From Leifsonia sp. TF02-11 (GTDB taxonomy: Bacteria > Actinomycetota > Actinomycetes > Actinomycetales > Microbacteriaceae): DNA of 64,000 bases. The translations under genes and the position numbers were made by a program. Positions within the stretch are counted from its first letter, which is position 1. Each line of letters begins with the position of its first letter. The stretch covers positions 1 to 64,000 of the forward strand of contig NZ_JAGEKP010000022.1 of assembly GCF_017565305.1 (NCBI RefSeq), in the 5' to 3' direction. Below are positions 7,758-18,892 of the stretch, in pieces. The notes beneath the pieces are model-generated. The model searched no databases and had not been told where the DNA came from. It was given only the letters and a program-made list of their open reading frames with translations.

Positions 7758-8390
7758 GTGAGAGACAGCCGGCCGAACAGAGAGATCTCCGATGGCCTGT
7801 CGCGGCGAGGGTGGCTGGTCCTGGTGTCCGTCACCGCCGCAGTACTGGTCGTCGGCGCCGGCGCGGCGGCTTTCGCGCTCGGCCTCCCCAGCGGACACAC
7901 CGGCCCCGCGTCGTCGTCGACGTCGCCCGGCGCCGCGAGCGCTCCGCAGTTCGACCCTGCGCCCACACCCCTCGGTCTTCCGGCGCGCCCGACCCCGACC
8001 CCGGCCCCGTCGGTGACGGTCCCCATGCGGCCCCTCAGTACCCTCGCGGCCGGAGACTGCCTGCAGACCTACCCGTCCAAGTCGGAGGCCGCCTACCCGG
8101 TGATCGACTGCGCGTCGCCGCACATCGCCCAGCTGCTGGCGGAGGGCACCCTCCCCTCGTCCGCCGGCGCGGCGTTCCCGGGGAAGGATGCGCTCGACGC
8201 GCAGGTCGGCAGCCTCTGCGAGAAGCATCTGGACTGGGCGTGGGTGGCAGTCTGGAACGAGGACGTGCAGGTCGACCTGCGCTACGCCGACACACCGGCG
8301 CTCTGGGCGTCGGGAGACCGGTCGTACTACTGCTTCGTCTACACGTACTCGCGCCACGAACTGACGGGAAGCGCTGTCGCGTCCAGCTGA
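7758..8390 (+). CDS. Membrane-anchored extracytoplasmic protein, septum-formation-like domain
   Basis: A 210-residue protein with one N-terminal membrane helix (about 18-43, RRGWLVLVSVTAAVLVVGAG), a Pro/Ser/Thr-rich linker to about 92, and a C-terminal domain with LAAGDCLQTY, VIDCASPH, GSLCEKH and SYYCFVYT. The four cysteines and the sequence V-DC--PH resemble the extracytoplasmic septum-formation domain of actinobacterial membrane proteins, suggesting two disulfides outside the cell. The start is GTG. Function is unknown; the family name is a resemblance only. Confidence 0.65.
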   Translation: MRDSRPNREISDGLSRRGWLVLVSVTAAVLVVGAGAAAFALGLPSGHTGPASSSTSPGAASAPQFDPAPTPLGLPARPTPTPAPSVTVPMRPLSTLAAGDCLQTYPSKSEAAYPVIDCASPHIAQLLAEGTLPSSAGAAFPGKDALDAQVGSLCEKHLDWAWVAVWNEDVQVDLRYADTPALWASGDRSYYCFVYTYSRHELTGSAVASS

Positions 8391-8397
8391 CCCGCCC

Positions 8398-10782
<2,385 letters not shown>

Positions 10783-10958
10783 TCCTGTGCTCCGTCCGTT
10801 CGGTCTCCCTCGATCTAAGCAGGTGCGTCCGACGCGGCGCCGCTCCCCCACGCCCGCCGAATCGCCGAATGACGTCTGACGTTCACAGCGGATTGTCAGT
10901 ATCGTCGGCTTCACGGCCCGGTAACGCCGCGGCCGCAGACTCTGAAAGGGTGTTCGCG

Positions 10959-11591
10959 ATGTCCTCCACCGATCCACTGCAGTCCGCCGTCCACGATCTC
11001 TCCCTCGACGCCTCGGAGATGACCCGCTCGGCCATCAACGGAATCCGGGCCGTGCTCGGGGTCAGCGGCGCCGTCGCGGTCATCCTCGGCGTCGTGCTGC
11101 TCTTCTGGCCGGCCAAGACCATCGCCGTGCTGGCGGTCTTCCTCGGCATCTACTTCGTCATCGCGGGGATCATGCGCCTGGGCGTCGGGATCTTCGCCCG
11201 CGGGATCGGCGGAGGCATCCGCACCCTCAACATCATCCTGGGCATCCTGCTGGTCATCGCGGGCGTCGTCGCGCTCAAGAACGTGTCGACAGCCGCGACG
11301 GTCCTGGTCATCTTCGCCCTGGCGTTCATCGGCGTCGGCTGGATCATCGAGGGTGTGATGGCGCTGGTCGAGTCCGGCCGTGCGGCGTCCTCCGGCTGGG
11401 CGATCGCCTACGGGATCCTCAGCATCATCGCCGGACTCGTCGTGCTGTTCCTGCCCGCGTCCTCCGCGGTCTTCCTCATCCTCTTCGCGGCGATCGCCCT
11501 GATCGTCCTCGGAATCATCGGAATCGTCCGCGCCTTCACCTTCGGCCGAGATGCGCTCAAAGCGACGACCGCGGCAGCAGCAGCCGCCTAG
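10959..11591 (+). CDS. HdeD/DUF308 family membrane protein
   Basis: A 210-residue protein with six hydrophobic helices arranged as three similar pairs of GLVVLFLP/GVVLLFWP type, the hallmark of the HdeD/DUF308 family. Members are implicated in acid resistance in enterobacteria, but the role in actinobacteria is unknown. The N-terminal ~30 residues are soluble and the C-terminus ends in a poly-alanine run. The ATG at 10959 has a GAAAGGG site upstream. The last four bases overlap the end of the convergent S9 peptidase gene. Confidence 0.85.
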   Translation: MSSTDPLQSAVHDLSLDASEMTRSAINGIRAVLGVSGAVAVILGVVLLFWPAKTIAVLAVFLGIYFVIAGIMRLGVGIFARGIGGGIRTLNIILGILLVIAGVVALKNVSTAATVLVIFALAFIGVGWIIEGVMALVESGRAASSGWAIAYGILSIIAGLVVLFLPASSAVFLILFAAIALIVLGIIGIVRAFTFGRDALKATTAAAAAA

Positions 11592-13585
11592 CGACCGCCG
11601 CCCGGCACCGGGAGGTGGCGCTGCCACCAGTCGAGGATGATCTCGAAGCGCTCACGACGGTGCCGGGGGCGACCGCTGCGGCTGAGCTCGTGGTCTTCTC
11701 CCGGGAAGATCACGAGCTCGGTCTCCACCCCGTTGCGCTGCAGGGCCGCGTAGTACCGCTCCGCCTGGCCGAGCGGGCACCGCAGGTCGTTGGCGGAGTG
11801 CATGACGAGCGTGGGCGTCGTGACGGCGTCCACCACTGCCTGGGGGCTCTGAGCGGCGATCTGTGCGGCGTCGGTTCCCGTGTACTCGTCGCTGAAGAAG
11901 CTGCCGATGTCGCTGGTGCCCATGAACGCGGCGGGATCGAGGAACCCGCGCTCCACGATCGCTGCAGCGAAACGGTGGTCGTGCGCGATGGTCCACGCAG
12001 TGAGGTAGCCGCCGTAGGAGCCGCCCATCACGCCGACGCGGTCCGCGTCGAGCCCGGGCACTTCGGCGCACGCGGCGTCGAGGAAGTCGAGCACGTCGTC
12101 GAGATCGACCGTGCCCATCCGCTGCCGGATGCTGCGGCCGTGCTCCTGTCCGTAGCCGGCCGACCCGCGCGGGTTGCACATCACCACGGCGTAGCCGGCC
12201 GCGGCGTACACCTGGGCCTCGTCGAACAGCGCCGCGGTGTAAGCGGCGAACGGGCCGCCGTGGATGTTGAGGAGAACGGGATGCGGCCCCGCGCCGTGCG
12301 GGGACACGACCCAGCCGTGGATCGGGTAGCCATCGCGACCGTCGACCGTGAGCTCACGCGGGGCGATGATCCCGGCCGCGCGCAGTTGGCGCGAGAAGTC
12401 GGTGAGCGTACGCACTCCGCCGTCGTCGACCACGGCCACGTCGCCCGCCGTGGCGGCGGTCGAGACGCTGGCGACGATCGTGTCACCGGCGGTGCCGACC
12501 GCGTTGACGACCGTCGCGCTGTCGGTGAGGCGTCGAGTGGATCCGTCGGCGCGGACTTCGGTCAGCACCAGCGCGCCTCGGGCGCGGTCGGTCACGAGCA
12601 CGGTGTCGTCGCGGTAGGCGACGATCTCCGACTCCGTCAGGTCGACCGTCTCGGGGTCGGTCAGCCGCCGAGGGGCGGAGCCCGGTCGATCGATCGCGTA
12701 GAGCGCGGTGTTCCGTGCAACGAAGTCGCGGCCGCTCTCGCCCACGTCCTGGGCGCTGAAGTAGAGGACGCCGTTGAGCCCGTAGGCCACGGCGACGATC
12801 GAGAGGCTGCCGTGCTCCCCCGTCGCATCCACCGGGTCGCCGCTGCCGTCGAGCGGCACCAGGAACACGCTCGAGCGCAGGTCGTGGTCGCGGCTCGCGT
12901 GGCGGGCGGAGACGAAAGCCAGGGTGTTCCCGTCCGGCGAGAACGCGATGGTCGTGTCGTCCCACTCCCCCGAGGTCAGCGCGCGCGGCGTCGCGACCGC
13001 CGGCGCCGGCGGCAGAGAGCCGTCCGGTTCGGCGACAGGTGCGACCGCGGGCTCCGCCCAGACGTCGGGAGCCGGCACGACATAGACGTGGGCACGACGA
13101 TCGGTGATGTAGCCGAGCCCGTTCTGCTGATATTTCACCGTGTCGATCCGGCGCGGGCGCTCCGCGTTCGCATCGATCCCGTCGACCGTGCCGTAGCGAC
13201 CCTGCTCCGGTTCCCGGCTGACGAACGCCAGCGAGCGGCCGTCGGGCGCCCAGGCGAACTCCGTCACGCCGAGCGTGCGGTCGGTGACCGCCACGGGCTC
13301 GCCGCCGCCGGCGTCCACCACGTGCAGCTGCGGCGGCGCCTTCGGGGCCGCGCGCAGGAAGGCGATCAGCCGCCCGTCCGGCGAGAAGCGCGGAGCGGTG
13401 TCGCGGAATCCGCGCGTGAGCCGTCGGGGCGCGGCATGACCGGAGAGGGGGATGTTCCACAGCTGCCCGACGACGGCGTCCGCGGCGAGCGAGGGATGCG
13501 TCACCGAGACGACAGCGCGGGAATTGCCCGGGTGCACGGTGGGGCGCGACACCCCGGTCAGGAGATCGAGATCGGACGGCCTCAT
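11588..13585 (-). CDS. S9-family serine peptidase (prolyl oligopeptidase / acylaminoacyl-peptidase type)
   Basis: A 665-residue cytoplasmic enzyme. Residues 1 to about 400 form the beta-propeller with repeated FSPDG-type blades (RFSPDGRLIAF, AWAPDGRSLAF, AFSPDGNTLAF). The alpha/beta hydrolase domain follows, with GGPFAAY in the oxyanion region, nucleophile in GGSYGGY near 521, Asp in SANDLR near 598 and His in GEDHE near 629. It cleaves short peptides or N-acylated residues. The start overlaps the upstream SDR stop as ATGA, so the pair is co-translated, though their link is unclear. Confidence 0.92.
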   Translation of the reverse strand: MRPSDLDLLTGVSRPTVHPGNSRAVVSVTHPSLAADAVVGQLWNIPLSGHAAPRRLTRGFRDTAPRFSPDGRLIAFLRAAPKAPPQLHVVDAGGGEPVAVTDRTLGVTEFAWAPDGRSLAFVSREPEQGRYGTVDGIDANAERPRRIDTVKYQQNGLGYITDRRAHVYVVPAPDVWAEPAVAPVAEPDGSLPPAPAVATPRALTSGEWDDTTIAFSPDGNTLAFVSARHASRDHDLRSSVFLVPLDGSGDPVDATGEHGSLSIVAVAYGLNGVLYFSAQDVGESGRDFVARNTALYAIDRPGSAPRRLTDPETVDLTESEIVAYRDDTVLVTDRARGALVLTEVRADGSTRRLTDSATVVNAVGTAGDTIVASVSTAATAGDVAVVDDGGVRTLTDFSRQLRAAGIIAPRELTVDGRDGYPIHGWVVSPHGAGPHPVLLNIHGGPFAAYTAALFDEAQVYAAAGYAVVMCNPRGSAGYGQEHGRSIRQRMGTVDLDDVLDFLDAACAEVPGLDADRVGVMGGSYGGYLTAWTIAHDHRFAAAIVERGFLDPAAFMGTSDIGSFFSDEYTGTDAAQIAAQSPQAVVDAVTTPTLVMHSANDLRCPLGQAERYYAALQRNGVETELVIFPGEDHELSRSGRPRHRRERFEIILDWWQRHLPVPGGGR

Positions 13586-14370
13586 TCGGAGACCGGAGCG
13601 AAGCTCGAGACGTCACCGACCAGGCGGGTGTGGTCGGCCGGAACCGGGTCGACGACGGCCGCAGCGACCTCGGCGGCGAACTCGCCGACGTTGTAGAGTC
13701 GGCCTGCCGCCTCCTTGCGCGCGTCGATGGCGCCGGGGTTCAGACGGTTCAGCAGTGTCGCGGTGATCGTGCCCTCGATCATGTCGCCCGAGACGACGAC
13801 GAACTCGATGCCCTTCTCGGTCAGAGCGGGGAGCAGGGCGCGCAGGGCGTCCTCGCCCGCGCGCTTGCTGAGCGCGACCGCCTCGTACTCCGGCATCGTG
13901 GGAGTGCTGCGGATGAAGTGCGCCTGGTGGCTGGTGACGAACACCACCCGCGATCCCGGTCCCATCAGCGGCAGCGCCGCGTTCAGGACGTTCACCTGGG
14001 CGTCGCGGTTCAGCTGCATCGCGTAATCCTCTGCCATGCCGGACTCCATGCCGCCCGAGGCGTTGAGGACCAGGATGTCGAGACCGCCCCACGCGTCGCC
14101 GACCGCCTGGAACAGGCCCGCAACCGACGCGGGATCGGTGAGATCGGCGCCGACCGTGATGGCCGTGCCGCCCTTCTCGCGGATGGCGTCGGCCAGCTTG
14201 ACCGCACGCGCCTCCTTGTTGCGGTAGTTGATCGCGACGGAGGCGCCGGCGTCGGCGAGGTACTGCACCGTGTCGGCGCCGATCCCGCGGGAGGAACCGG
14301 TGACGAGGGCGCGCTTGCCGCGGAGGCTGCCGGGCTCGAGGGGGCTGGCGGACGCGGACGGGTTGGACAC
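13582..14370 (-). CDS. Divergent short-chain dehydrogenase/reductase with Y-x6-K spacing
   Basis: A 262-residue SDR with TGSSRGIG at 24-31, NASG instead of NNAG, and VTSHQAHF in the serine region. The tyrosine and lysine lie in YEAVALSK, six residues apart instead of the usual three. That spacing is characteristic of the FabI-type enoyl reductase branch and other divergent SDRs. The GTG at 14370 is chosen because AGGAG lies five bases upstream. An earlier GTG at 14397 would add nine residues. It precedes and overlaps the S9 peptidase gene. Confidence 0.85.
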   Translation of the reverse strand: MSNPSASASPLEPGSLRGKRALVTGSSRGIGADTVQYLADAGASVAINYRNKEARAVKLADAIREKGGTAITVGADLTDPASVAGLFQAVGDAWGGLDILVLNASGGMESGMAEDYAMQLNRDAQVNVLNAALPLMGPGSRVVFVTSHQAHFIRSTPTMPEYEAVALSKRAGEDALRALLPALTEKGIEFVVVSGDMIEGTITATLLNRLNPGAIDARKEAAGRLYNVGEFAAEVAAAVVDPVPADHTRLVGDVSSFAPVSE

Positions 14371-14497
14371 GGATACTCCTAGAGCGTTGGACGACACGGC
14401 TTTCTGAGACTACCAAGTGGGTTCCCTGCAGCCGAGCGCCCTGATGCTAGCTTCGTATTAAGTTAGTGACATAGCGAATGCTGGGAGGGGGCCGCTG

Positions 14498-14998
14498 ATG
14501 GACATCACATCGTTCGCCTGGATCGCGTGGTTGGTCCTCATTCTCGTCTTCGTCATCATCGAGATGCTGACGCTCGACTTCGTCTTCCTGATGATCGCCG
14601 TCGGCAGCCTCGGCGGCTTGATCTCCGGGCTCTTCGGCGCGCCCTGGTGGCTCCAGCTCGTGATCGCCGCAGCGCTCTCCGTCGTGCTGCTCTTCTTCAT
14701 CCGCCCGCCGTTGCTGCACAGGCTGAAGCGCGGAGGCGACCCGACCAAGAGCAACGTCGACGCCCTGATCGGGATGTCGGGCGTCGTGGTCTCGACCGTC
14801 TCGCGCACCGCGGGGCTGGTCAAGCTCGCCGTCGGTGAGACCTGGACCTCGCGCCTCGCCACCGCATCCGGCGGCCCCGTCGAGCTCGTGCCCGGCGAGC
14901 ACGTCATCGTTCTGAGCATCGAGGGCGCGACAGCCGTCGTCGCCCCATCACCCGTGTCGGCGGGAGCCGACGGCCTCACCGAGAGGAGCATCCCGTGA
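14498..14998 (+). CDS. NfeD-family membrane protein
   Basis: A 166-residue protein with two to three N-terminal membrane helices and a C-terminal OB-fold (about 85-150, LIGMSGVVVSTVSRTAGLVKL then VELVPGEHVIVLSIEG). This is the short NfeD type that partners SPFH/stomatin proteins in membrane microdomains. A GGGAGGGGG site precedes the ATG. It overlaps the next gene as GTGA, and that gene is indeed an SPFH protein, the usual pairing. Confidence 0.9.
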   Translation: MDITSFAWIAWLVLILVFVIIEMLTLDFVFLMIAVGSLGGLISGLFGAPWWLQLVIAAALSVVLLFFIRPPLLHRLKRGGDPTKSNVDALIGMSGVVVSTVSRTAGLVKLAVGETWTSRLATASGGPVELVPGEHVIVLSIEGATAVVAPSPVSAGADGLTERSIP

Positions 14999-15960
14999 CC
15001 GATGTCACCCAGCTCGTCGTGACCATCGTGGTCTCGATCATCATTCTGGTGATCGCGATCTTCGTGCTGGTCACGCTGTTCCGTGCCATCCGGATCATCC
15101 CGCAGGCACGGGCAGGGGTGGTGGAGCGGCTCGGCCGCTATCACAAGACGCTCACCCCTGGGCTGAACGTGGTCGTCCCCTTCATCGACAAGGTGCGCCC
15201 GCTCATCGACTTGCGCGAGCAGGTCGTCTCCTTCCCGCCGCAGCCGGTGATCACCGAGGACAACCTGGTCGTCTCGATCGACACGGTCGTGTACTTCCAG
15301 GTCACCGACGCGCGCGCCGCGACCTACGAGATCGCGAACTACCTCGGCGCCGTCGAGCAGCTCACAACGACCACGCTCCGCAACGTGGTCGGCGGCCTCA
15401 ACCTCGAGGCGGCGCTGACCAGCCGCGACAACATCAACGGCCAGCTGCGCCTGGTGCTGGATGAAGCGACGGGCAAGTGGGGCATCCGAGTATCGCGCGT
15501 CGAGCTGAAGGCGATCGACCCGCCCGTGTCGATCCAGGACTCGATGGAGAAGCAGATGCGTGCGGAGCGGGACCGTCGCGCGCTGATTCTGACGGCCGAG
15601 GGCACGAAGCAGTCCGAGATCCTCAACGCAGAGGGGCTGCGCCAGGCGGCGATCCTCAAGGCGGAGGGTGACGCGAAGGCGGCTGTGCTGCGGGCGGAGG
15701 GCGAGGCGAAGGCGATCACGACGGTCTTCGGCGCGATCCACGAGGGCAACCCCGACAATCTGCTGCTCGCGTACCAGTACCTGCAGACCCTGCCGAAGCT
15801 CGCCGAGGGCTCTGCGAACAAGCTCTGGGTGATCCCGAGCGAGCTCACGGAGGCGCTGAAGGGCATCGGGCAGGCGTTCGGGCCCAAGGGCGCTCCGGCA
15901 GCGTCTCCTGACACGGCCGCAGTGGTGCCGGCCTCGACCCAGGCCGCTCCCCCGGCGTGA
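14995..15960 (+). CDS. SPFH/band-7 (stomatin/QmcA-like) membrane protein
   Basis: A 321-residue protein with one N-terminal membrane helix (about 6-28), then the band-7 domain starting at RIIPQARAGVVERLGRYH. It continues through LREQVVSFPPQPVITEDNL and WGIRVSRVELKAIDPP, and is followed by an Ala/Glu coiled coil (AEGDAKAAVLRAEGEAKA). Such proteins oligomerise and organise membrane microdomains. The GTG start overlaps the NfeD stop. Its own TGA overlaps the next GTG, so the three genes form a coupled operon. Confidence 0.93.
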   Translation: MTDVTQLVVTIVVSIIILVIAIFVLVTLFRAIRIIPQARAGVVERLGRYHKTLTPGLNVVVPFIDKVRPLIDLREQVVSFPPQPVITEDNLVVSIDTVVYFQVTDARAATYEIANYLGAVEQLTTTTLRNVVGGLNLEAALTSRDNINGQLRLVLDEATGKWGIRVSRVELKAIDPPVSIQDSMEKQMRAERDRRALILTAEGTKQSEILNAEGLRQAAILKAEGDAKAAVLRAEGEAKAITTVFGAIHEGNPDNLLLAYQYLQTLPKLAEGSANKLWVIPSELTEALKGIGQAFGPKGAPAASPDTAAVVPASTQAAPPA

Positions 15961-16706
15961 CGTTCCTCGACGGGCCGCGGCCGCGCATCATCGCGCACCG
16001 CGGCCTCGCGATCGACGCACCCGAGAACACGCTGCTCGCCTTCCTGAAGGCGCTCAGCGCGGGTGCGACCCATCTCGAGACCGACGTGCACTGCTCGGCC
16101 GACGGCGTCGCCGTGATCAGCCACGACCCCGACCTCAGCCGGGTCGCCGGCCGCAGCATCCGCGTCGAGCAGCTCACGATGCCCGAACTGCGGCGCATCT
16201 CGCTCGGTCACGGCCAGAGCCTGCCGTCGCTGGCGGAGGCACTGGACGCGTTCCCGGAGGCCCGCTTCAACATCGACATCAAGGACGAGCGGGCCGCAGC
16301 TCCGACGGCCGCGGCGATCCTCGCGGCGCGGGCGACCGACCGGGTGCTCCTCACGAGCTTCTCGGCCGCGCGCAGGACGGCCGCGGCCGCCGCGCTCTCC
16401 GGCGTCGCCGTGTCGCCGTCGGTCTCCGAGTTCGTTCCGGCGCTCGTCGGTGCGAAACTCGGCCTTCGGGCCCTGACGGCACGCACGCTCCGCCCGTTCG
16501 CGGCCGTCCAGATCCCCGAGCGACGCGGTCCGCTGCGGCTGGTCACTCCGCGCACGGTCCGCGCCGTGCACCGTGCGGGCGCCGAGCTCCACGTCTGGAC
16601 GGTTGACGAGGTCGACGCGATGACCCGGCTGCTCGATCTCGGCGTCGACGGAATCGTCACCAATCGTTGCGACCTCCTGAAAGACCTGGTCAGCGCGCGA
16701 AACTGA
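15957..16706 (+). CDS. Glycerophosphodiester phosphodiesterase (GDPD family)
   Basis: A 249-residue TIM-barrel enzyme that would hydrolyse glycerophosphodiesters to glycerol-3-phosphate and an alcohol. The catalytic signature is plain: IAHRGL with His14 and Arg15, APENTL with Glu23, metal ligands in ETDVH (Glu41, Asp43), and SHDPDL with His56. A conserved WTVDEVDAM lies near the C-terminus. There is no signal peptide, so it acts in the cytoplasm. The GTG start overlaps the SPFH stop. Confidence 0.92.
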   Translation: MTFLDGPRPRIIAHRGLAIDAPENTLLAFLKALSAGATHLETDVHCSADGVAVISHDPDLSRVAGRSIRVEQLTMPELRRISLGHGQSLPSLAEALDAFPEARFNIDIKDERAAAPTAAAILAARATDRVLLTSFSAARRTAAAAALSGVAVSPSVSEFVPALVGAKLGLRALTARTLRPFAAVQIPERRGPLRLVTPRTVRAVHRAGAELHVWTVDEVDAMTRLLDLGVDGIVTNRCDLLKDLVSARN

Positions 16707-16757
16707 ATCGCTTCCCTGTCTTGACGCTGTGAGCCTACTGAGAGTGCAGGGCTCCGC

Positions 16758-16784
16758 GGAAAGATAATCCCCAGCTTGCTGGTT
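16758..16784 (+). promoter_or_regulatory. Possible SigR/SigH-type ECF promoter of rbpA
   Basis: GGAA at 16758-16761 is followed after 20 bases by GTT at 16782-16784, close to the GGAAT-N18-20-GTT pattern of thiol-stress ECF sigma factors. In Streptomyces, rbpA is known to be partly driven by SigR, which makes the match worth noting. The spacing is at the long edge. A GATAAT (16763-16768) and a TATAAA (16785-16790) lie in the same region and could belong to housekeeping promoters. Confidence 0.35.
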
Positions 16785-16822
16785 TATAAAAGTGAGGATT
16801 CGCGCGAAGAGGAGACCACACG

Positions 16823-17194
16823 ATGGCAGATCGCAGTTTGCGCGGAATGAGACTTGGCGCTCAGAGCTTACAAAGCGAAGAAGGCGTCGTCTACTCTCCG
16901 CGTTCCCGTTACACCTACCTGTGCCCGAGCTGCGGCAAGGAGACCGAAATGGTCTTCGCAGCCGAGGCCGAAGCTCCCGATGCCTGGGAGTGCAAGCACT
17001 GCGGCCACGAGGCCCACTTGCTGATCGACGACAAGCCCGTCGAGATCGACCACTCGGACGTCAAGGCGCCGCGGAGCCACTGGGACATGCTCCTGGAGCG
17101 CCGCACGCGCGCCGAGCTCGAAGAGCTGCTCGAGGAGCGCCTCCAGTATCTGCGCGCCCGCCGCGGCACGAGCGAGCACAAGCACACCGCCTGA
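16823..17194 (+). CDS. rbpA: RNA polymerase-binding protein RbpA
   Basis: A 123-residue actinobacterial transcription factor that binds RNA polymerase and the primary sigma factor to stabilise the open complex. It opens with ADRSLRGMRLGAQS, has a zinc-type core with C34-P-S-C37 and C57-K-H-C60, a basic linker, and the sigma-interaction helix WDMLLERRTRAELEELLEER near the C-terminus. A GAAGAGGAG site precedes the ATG. It is monocistronic, with its own terminator. Confidence 0.97.
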   Translation: MADRSLRGMRLGAQSLQSEEGVVYSPRSRYTYLCPSCGKETEMVFAAEAEAPDAWECKHCGHEAHLLIDDKPVEIDHSDVKAPRSHWDMLLERRTRAELEELLEERLQYLRARRGTSEHKHTA

Positions 17195-17217
17195 CGCGGC
17201 TGTCGCTTCCCGACTCG

Positions 17218-17250
17218 GCCCCTCCCGCTCTCGCAGCGGGAGGGGCTTTC
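17218..17250 (+). terminator. Rho-independent terminator after rbpA
   Basis: A perfect 12-bp stem (17218-17229 with 17235-17246) closes a five-base loop CTCGC and is followed by TTTCGCT. It lies 23 bases after the rbpA stop and just before the end of the convergent lnt gene, so it may serve both directions. Confidence 0.85.
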
Positions 17251-17254
17251 GCTG

Positions 17255-18892
17255 TCACAGGGCGCGGAGGATGAGCGGATCCGACCGGCGCCGGGACCCT
17301 GCGGCGACGATCAGACCGAACAGTCCGAGGCCCGCGACGAGGAACTCGATCCCCCGGCTGAGCAGCGTGGCCGGGGTCGTCGTCGTCCCCAGCGGCACGT
17401 CCGCGACCATGTGGCCCGGCGTGAACGGCGGGATCTCGCTGATGGTGCGCCCGTCGGGGCCGATGATCTGGCTGCTCCCGACGGTGGAGATGTTGACGAG
17501 GGCCCGTCCCGACTCGATCGCGCGCAGACGCGCGATGGCGAGCTGCTGCTGGTTCTCGTCCGTCTCGCCGAAGTCGGCGTTGTTGGTCTGCGCGAGGATC
17601 ACCTGCGCGCCGTCCTGCATCATGTCGGTGAGCAGCTGGTCGTCGACGATGTCGAAGCAGATCGAGATCCCCGCCCGCACGCCGCCCACGTCGAAGACGT
17701 TGTCGCGGGTGCCCGGCGTGTAGTCACGAGCGATGAGGTCGATCAACGAAGGGGCGAACGGTCGCCAGAACGCTCGGTCGGGCACGTACTCGCCGAACGG
17801 CACCGGGTGCTTCTTGTCGTAATAGTCGACGGCGCCCTTGCCCGCCTCCCACTGCAGCGAGGAGTTGTAGTACTTGCCGTCACGGTAGGTGACCGTGCCG
17901 ACGATGAAGGGGGCGTCGAAGCTGCGGGCCAGCGCATCGAGGGCCGCGGCACTCGCCGGGTCGCGCGTGGGATCGGGGAGGACAGAGCCCTCCGGCCACA
18001 CCACCATGTCGACACGGCGGTCCCCGGTCACCTGGCTCGTCGGGATCTTCCTGGTCGCGTCGACCTGGGCGTTCAGCACCGCGTACGGCTGGTTGTTCGG
18101 GTCGAAGAAGCCGGCCGGCCCGTTGCCCTGCACAGCGGCGATCCTGGTCGTGCCGTGCGTGGTTGCCGGCCAGGAGGGCACGGCCAGGACGAGGGCGATC
18201 GCTGCAGCGGCCAGCACCGCCCGCACGGACGGCCGCACATCGACAGCGAACGCCGACTCGATGGCCAGAGCGACCAGCCATACCATCACGAAGCTCACTC
18301 CGGAGATGCCGAGCCACGCCGTCAGCGGAGCGAACGGGCTCTCCGACTGCGACTCGGCGACCCGACCCCAGGAGAACCCGCCGTACGGCCAGTTCCCGGT
18401 GACGTACTCCCGAAGGACCCACAGACCGGCCACGATCACCGGCACGAGCCCCAGCCGACCGGCGATCCCGGGCCACGCCCGCGGCACCCAGCGATACGCG
18501 AGCGTGATCAGGATGCCGCCCGCGCCCCAGAACAGGGCCTCGAGGGTCGACAAAGCCACCCAGGGAACCGGGCCGAGGTAGAGGGCCGTCCACGACACGT
18601 GGACCAGATAGAACGACTCTCCGGCCAGCCAGCCGACCAGGAACGCCGAGCCGGCACTCCGGCCGCGCTGGGCGATCAGCACCATCCCGATGCCGACGAA
18701 CGTGAGCGGCCACCAGTCGCGGTCGGGGAACCCCGCGTCGAGCACCGGGCCGGCCGCAAGCGCCACCAGGACCGCGAGCCACAACGGCAACGGAGCACGC
18801 GGCAGCGGGGCGCGCAGCGATCGGGTCACGAAGGGAGAGCCTAAGGCATCCCGCTCTGTGCGCCGCTCAGGCTGACCGTCGCGATCGCTCAC
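17255..18892 (-). CDS. lnt: Apolipoprotein N-acyltransferase
   Basis: A 545-residue membrane enzyme that N-acylates the lipid-modified cysteine of lipoproteins. About six N-terminal helices are followed by a carbon-nitrogen hydrolase domain from about 235. The catalytic triad is visible as Glu in VVWPEGSVLPD, Lys in YYDKKHPVPFGEY and Cys in ISICFDIVDD. The GTG at 18892 overlaps the helY stop as GTGA. An alternative GTG at 18829, 21 codons in, would give 524 residues and begin directly before the first helix. Frame open further upstream is a shadow of helY. Several lipoproteins in the window are potential substrates. Confidence 0.9.
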   Translation of the reverse strand: MSDRDGQPERRTERDALGSPFVTRSLRAPLPRAPLPLWLAVLVALAAGPVLDAGFPDRDWWPLTFVGIGMVLIAQRGRSAGSAFLVGWLAGESFYLVHVSWTALYLGPVPWVALSTLEALFWGAGGILITLAYRWVPRAWPGIAGRLGLVPVIVAGLWVLREYVTGNWPYGGFSWGRVAESQSESPFAPLTAWLGISGVSFVMVWLVALAIESAFAVDVRPSVRAVLAAAAIALVLAVPSWPATTHGTTRIAAVQGNGPAGFFDPNNQPYAVLNAQVDATRKIPTSQVTGDRRVDMVVWPEGSVLPDPTRDPASAAALDALARSFDAPFIVGTVTYRDGKYYNSSLQWEAGKGAVDYYDKKHPVPFGEYVPDRAFWRPFAPSLIDLIARDYTPGTRDNVFDVGGVRAGISICFDIVDDQLLTDMMQDGAQVILAQTNNADFGETDENQQQLAIARLRAIESGRALVNISTVGSSQIIGPDGRTISEIPPFTPGHMVADVPLGTTTTPATLLSRGIEFLVAGLGLFGLIVAAGSRRRSDPLILRAL

